Origin: Hydractinia symbiolongicarpus
Lineage: Eukaryota; Cnidaria; Hydrozoa; Anthoathecata; Hydractiniidae
Reading direction: 5' to 3'
NCBI RefSeq assembly: GCF_029227915.1
Contig: NC_079876.1
Span: forward strand, 16,866,001-16,930,000
DNA: 64,000 nucleotides
Shown: positions 60,801 through 64,000 of the stretch, one piece after another
Numbering within the stretch: position 1 is the first letter of the stretch
How the letters are laid out: the number at the start of each line of letters is the position of its first letter
Program-made: the position numbers and the translations under genes
Notes under the pieces: generated by a model
The model's database searches: none
The model's input: only the letters and a program-made list of their open reading frames with translations
Told to the model about the DNA's origin: nothing

Positions 60801-61229
60801 AGAAGTGAACAAAAAATTATGGAGGAAACTGATCAGACACAAATATGGAAAGTACAAACTTGCTTTCCCTAAAATTCTATTTCACGTGGCTGTCATATAT
60901 TGAAAGACTGGTAAAGGTAACTCATAATGAAGTGAACAAAAAAAATTACTAAGCAAATTAATCAGCCACAACCATGAATATTGAAGAAACTGAAAAGTGT
61001 GAGTTTGCATTCATTATGGCACAGCGTGAATTTTTAGAGGAAGTATGAATTCATTCAAAACGTGCTGCAGTGTGTGGTGTGAAACAACCAAAAGTGTACA
61101 AAAACAAACAAAAAAGATCAAACCACTGGAAGTTAAAAAACTGTAATTTCAAGCACGGAAGATTTAAAAGAACGTAAATACCTTGAGCGAGATCTACTTC
61201 GACTTTGTCTACTGCTTCGTCTGGGAGAT
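57880..61229 (-). CDS. SR-rich splicing-factor-like gene, partial (five small exons)
   Basis: Minus-strand exons, in transcript order: 61182-61229, 60343-60378, 60001-60066, 59733-59819, 57880-57991. The first four encode Arg/Ser dipeptides: SPRRSSRQSRSRSRS, SLKRRKSRSRS, RKKRKSVSKSSSRSPRRQS and KKSKSRSRSPARRKSRKSTS. Each has GT..AG sites and the same phase (2 in, 2 out), splitting an Arg or Lys codon (AG|A, AG|G or AA|G). The last exon is Lys/Glu-rich and open in two frames: RKKKKIEKKRKRKGK-like in the phase-consistent frame, EKEKDREKEKKEGKSKKK in the other. An RS domain followed by a charged Lys/Glu tail resembles SREK1/SRSF11-type proteins, but the RRM exons that would decide this lie outside the window or were not found. 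The 3' end is also not found. Nuclear pre-mRNA splicing is the expected role. Confidence 0.7.
57992..59732 (-). other. intron of the SR-rich gene
   Basis: AT-rich and non-coding apart from a weak minus-strand acidic/basic possibility that I could not support. It holds GCTAGCTAGC near 58740. Confidence 0.5.
60677..60985. repeat. ~125-bp diverged tandem repeat, about 2.4 units
   Basis: GAAGTGAACAAAAAATTRTK marks units at 60677, 60802 and 60929 (spacing 125 and 127). It lies in an intron of the SR-rich gene. Confidence 0.8.
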
Positions 61230-62164
61230 CTATAAAGAAGGGAAATCATGAATCTGATGCTAAGATATTTCTTTACTAGCAATTTTAGATTTGCAAATAC
61301 CTGGTAACTATGTCAAATTTAATATAGTTAGTGCCATATTAATTCAATGCTAGAACCAATATTTTTAAATCGGATGAACTGATGTAATTTAAGTTTTGAC
61401 GAATGACTTTAAAGTTGATTGATGTTTTGTGTCACTCAATCGCCACACTCTGAGCAATAAATATCATTCATAAAAACACCCTTTGCTAAGTCAGGATAAA
61501 GAAAATTAAACCAAAAATATAACACCAAGCATTATTATGTGAATAATTACAAAAATTTCTGGAAATATTATTAATGACCATGATCAGATTTGAATAATAG
61601 GAAAAATTTCGAATATATGACATTTTCCTTTTTTATTGTAAGCATTGGCCCTATTGTGCTTGCAGGCTAACACTCCCCCAAACTCCTTTAAGTTAGGTTA
61701 ATTAGACAGAGAATGGTATACAACCAGAGGAAAACATAATAGATGAATTATCATAATACCCAGCCTTTGTTTTGTCCAAAGCCGCACTAAATGATAAAAA
61801 CACAATGCAACAATTCACCAATGGTTGTAATTACGTCCATTCAAAAAAGTAAAATAACATTAAAGGGGAAGTCCGGTCATTTTTCAAAATTTGTGTGTTG
61901 AATAAACACCATCGTGTTATTAATTTCTGCAAAATCTTTTTTAAAAATTCGTATTACAAATGATATAAATGTCTATCAAAGTTTAGGATTGTTACTGTTT
62001 TTTTTCAAACGACGCCATCTTTTTGTTGTTATCATCGAAGTCTGGGCTCTAATGTTTATCGTGACGTATTTTATGACAACAGCTTTCTGCACGCCGGAAT
62101 ACTTCAGTTGTCGATTACACCACTTCAAACAAGTCATAAATGTACCATTGATTTTACTGTTATC
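61230..62164. other. 5' flank of the THAP gene, no gene called
   Basis: AT-rich. Upstream exons of the SR-rich gene would be expected on the minus strand here or beyond the window, but none was recognised. A plus-strand frame at 61914-62186 has no motif and is probably untranslated leader. Confidence 0.4.
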
Positions 62165-63631
62165 ATGGTTACTTGTGGTGCTTTAAATTGTGGTAACTCT
62201 TCCACCAAAAAATCGGTAGCTGATGTAAAAGGGTGGCATAACGTTCCCACCGAAAAAGAAAATAAACAACGTCGTAAGAAATGGCTAGCAGCTATGAAGC
62301 GAGATCCACCATATCCAGCAGACACGAATTTCGTTCTTTGTGGTATGCATTTCACGTCCGAATGTTTTCAACGCGATCTCAAGGTATTTCTTGCACTTCT
62401 TAAATTTTTCTTGACTTCTTTTCACATTATTTCTTTTGTAAATAAGCTTGTTGCGAAACTGTATTCACCTTCAATAATTTTCTGAACACCTGTCTTTTGA
62501 TCTTTTTGTCCATAAATAACCAGGGGGTAAAAATACATTTTTAAATTTTATTATTTAGGCGGAGCTCTGTGGCTCTGTGAGAAAGTTTATATTATTACCA
62601 AACGCTATTCCATCGGTATTTTCATTCTCGAAACCGCTACCTGCAAAGCGTTCTGCATCCATTGCAAGAAACGAAAGAAAAACAAAACGCCAGGTAACCC
62701 AGCAGGCCAATCGTGGTTAAACATATTTTTACACGTTTTTTATAAGAACATTTAAATTTTACCTCAGTCTGGTTGTTCTTTTTTTTTACACTTTTTCAGC
62801 CTCGAATGTCTTTTTTATGTGCTCTTCCAAAAAAATGATCAGATTTAAAAATCTTGGAGTTGGAAAAAATATTTGTTCTTTTAAGGAATAAAAAATTTCT
62901 TAATGTGTTCATAACTTTAGATTGTGGATGAAGCTTGTACGGCAGAAGAAAACTCAGGTGGCCCGGAAGCACCTTCCCTAGAACTTGAGCCCCTTTTTAA
63001 GGATGCTATTACGCAAACTGTTGATGTCGTCATGATCAACAAAGAAGTTAGCTGTGCTACACCAATGCGAACAAAGAGCACTATGGTTCCTGCTGTGTTA
63101 TGCAAATCAATGTCTACTCAGATGAGTCCAACTCAGAAGAAGTGGTTAACTGAAGAAAGCCCTGCTTACATCGCCCTGGAGAAAATTGTTAATGAAAAAC
63201 AGCTACTAAACGATTTAAAACACGTAGCTGATTTCAAGCACACTGGACAGCTCGAGGTTTACAATTCCCTGTTGAATAAGTACTGTCCCAAACGCTTAGC
63301 ATTCTCGTACGCTGGGATGGTTGCTAGGACGCAACTAGCTGTGCTTGACCACAACTCGGGTGTAGAACGACAACAAGCCACTACATCCGATGGGAGGTTG
63401 AAGTTCAAAGTTTCTTTCACCAAAATTACGAAGGAGTGGGTGGCAAAAAAAGTAATGGATCCGAAAGAAAAGAAATACCAAGAGGACTTGATGAAGGAAG
63501 TGTTTGATTTGGTTCAAAAAATCAAAGCTCCTATATTTTTTAAGTTGCCTGAAACACCCAGAAATATTGCATTAAAAATAAACCCTGGGAAGGAAGTTGT
63601 TGTCTCGAATATGCGTTCAAGATTTACCTAA
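62165..63631 (+). CDS. THAP-domain protein, transposon-derived (three exons)
   Basis: Exons 62165-62383, 62559-62693 and 62921-63631 join in phase 0 to give 354 residues. Residues 1-73 are a THAP zinc finger: C-x4-C in MVTCGALNCG, KGWHNVP, RRKKWLAAMKRD and the C-x2-H of NFVLCGMHFTSECF. A basic linker follows (KPLPAKRSASIARNERKTKR). Exon 3 has LEVYNSLLNKYCPKRLAFSY, then GMVARTQLAVLDHN and KVSFTKITKEWVAKKVMDPK. I recall this C-terminal block from cnidarian THAP/P-element-like proteins. The DDE/RNase H core expected between the finger and this block is absent, so it could be a domesticated or non-autonomous derivative. A DNA-binding nuclear protein is likely. It has no stops or frameshifts and good splice sites. 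It converges on the P2X7C-domain gene, with stops 148 bp apart. Confidence 0.82.
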
Positions 63632-63779
63632 AAGTAACCCCCAGGTTTATAAATGATATTTAGCATTACATCAAGAAACGCTTATTTTACAATTCCGGGG
63701 GACATTTGTTATATTTTAAAAACATATATTGTAAAAATTTCATTCATCATCTTTACAATTATACATGTTCTTATACATT

Positions 63780-64000
63780 TTATGTGTCCAAATCCATTCC
63801 TGATTCTGTGTATGGCACGTATACCCCATCGGGCTGCGGGTATTCATTACGGATTACCCACACAACACATGATGGTATAGGCTTTCGATAACCTATGCCC
63901 AGTCTTCCATACACCCACCATATATATTGTTTATAAGCAGCAAACCGATATGATCTGTTGCAAAGTTTATGACGAATCCCTCTCATGTTGTGAATAGCAC
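63780..64000 (-). CDS. P2X7 C-terminal-type (P2X7C) domain protein, partial at window edge
   Basis: The minus-strand frame is open from the window edge (reading AIHNMRGIRHKLCNRSYRFA) to a stop at 63780. Recognisable blocks are SYRFAAYKQYIWWVYGRLG, YRKPIPSCVVWVIRNEYPQP and DGVYVPYTESGMDLDT. This is the last third of the Cys-rich ballast-type domain known from P2X7 and abundant as a separate domain in cnidarians. No stop or frameshift is seen in the visible part, unlike the relic at 30958-31375. The N-terminal part lies beyond 64000, so whether a channel or another domain precedes it is unknown. Confidence 0.72.
   Translation of the reverse strand, partial: AIHNMRGIRHKLCNRSYRFAAYKQYIWWVYGRLGIGYRKPIPSCVVWVIRNEYPQPDGVYVPYTESGMDLDT

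Overview
This window reads as AT-rich animal (metazoan) nuclear DNA. Genes are split by GT..AG introns and sit far apart, and much of the rest is mobile-element debris. I infer a cnidarian, possibly a medusozoan, because the set of families fits: a DZIP3-type HEPN fusion gene, P2X7 C-terminal-type (P2X7C) domains, THAP proteins derived from transposons, and a LINE carrying a PHD-like finger. The species cannot be fixed from the sequence alone.

Layout: 1-10 kb holds a poly-Glu tract inside a decayed tyrosine-recombinase (Crypton-like) element, a tRNA-derived SINE and long stretches with no gene. 10.14-12.94 kb is a foldback-type DNA transposon with an exact 9-bp target duplication and two unrecognised exon-like ORFs. 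13.3-20 kb (copy A) and 44.3-48.6 kb (copy B) are diverged copies of one segment. Each holds an ankyrin exon, intact in B and broken in A. Copy A was later hit by a piggyBac-type MITE at a TTAA site and by a 5'-truncated LINE; copy B preserves both empty sites. 20-35 kb is mostly intergenic, with MITEs, a P2X7C-domain relic and a possible Harbinger-like element.

35.2-46.3 kb holds the main gene. Six exons join in one open frame of 1,763 codons. They encode a HEPN domain with an intact R-x4-H motif, a long Ile/Asn heptad coiled coil built from 63-bp repeats, a small unknown module, a superfamily 1 helicase-like P-loop ATPase, a fibronectin III-like domain and ankyrin repeats. The order (nuclease-like domain, oligomerisation rod, ATPase, repeat sensor) resembles an innate-immune or RNA-surveillance receptor. 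That role is inference.

48.4-57.7 kb is repeat-rich: a foldback MITE, a PIF/Harbinger transposase relic, a 99-bp satellite, two copies of a dispersed family, and a 1,200-bp tandem duplication that looks identical. 57.9-61.2 kb on the minus strand carries small SR-dipeptide exons of a probable splicing factor. 62.2-63.6 kb is an intact three-exon THAP-domain gene. It converges on a P2X7C-domain gene that runs off the right edge.
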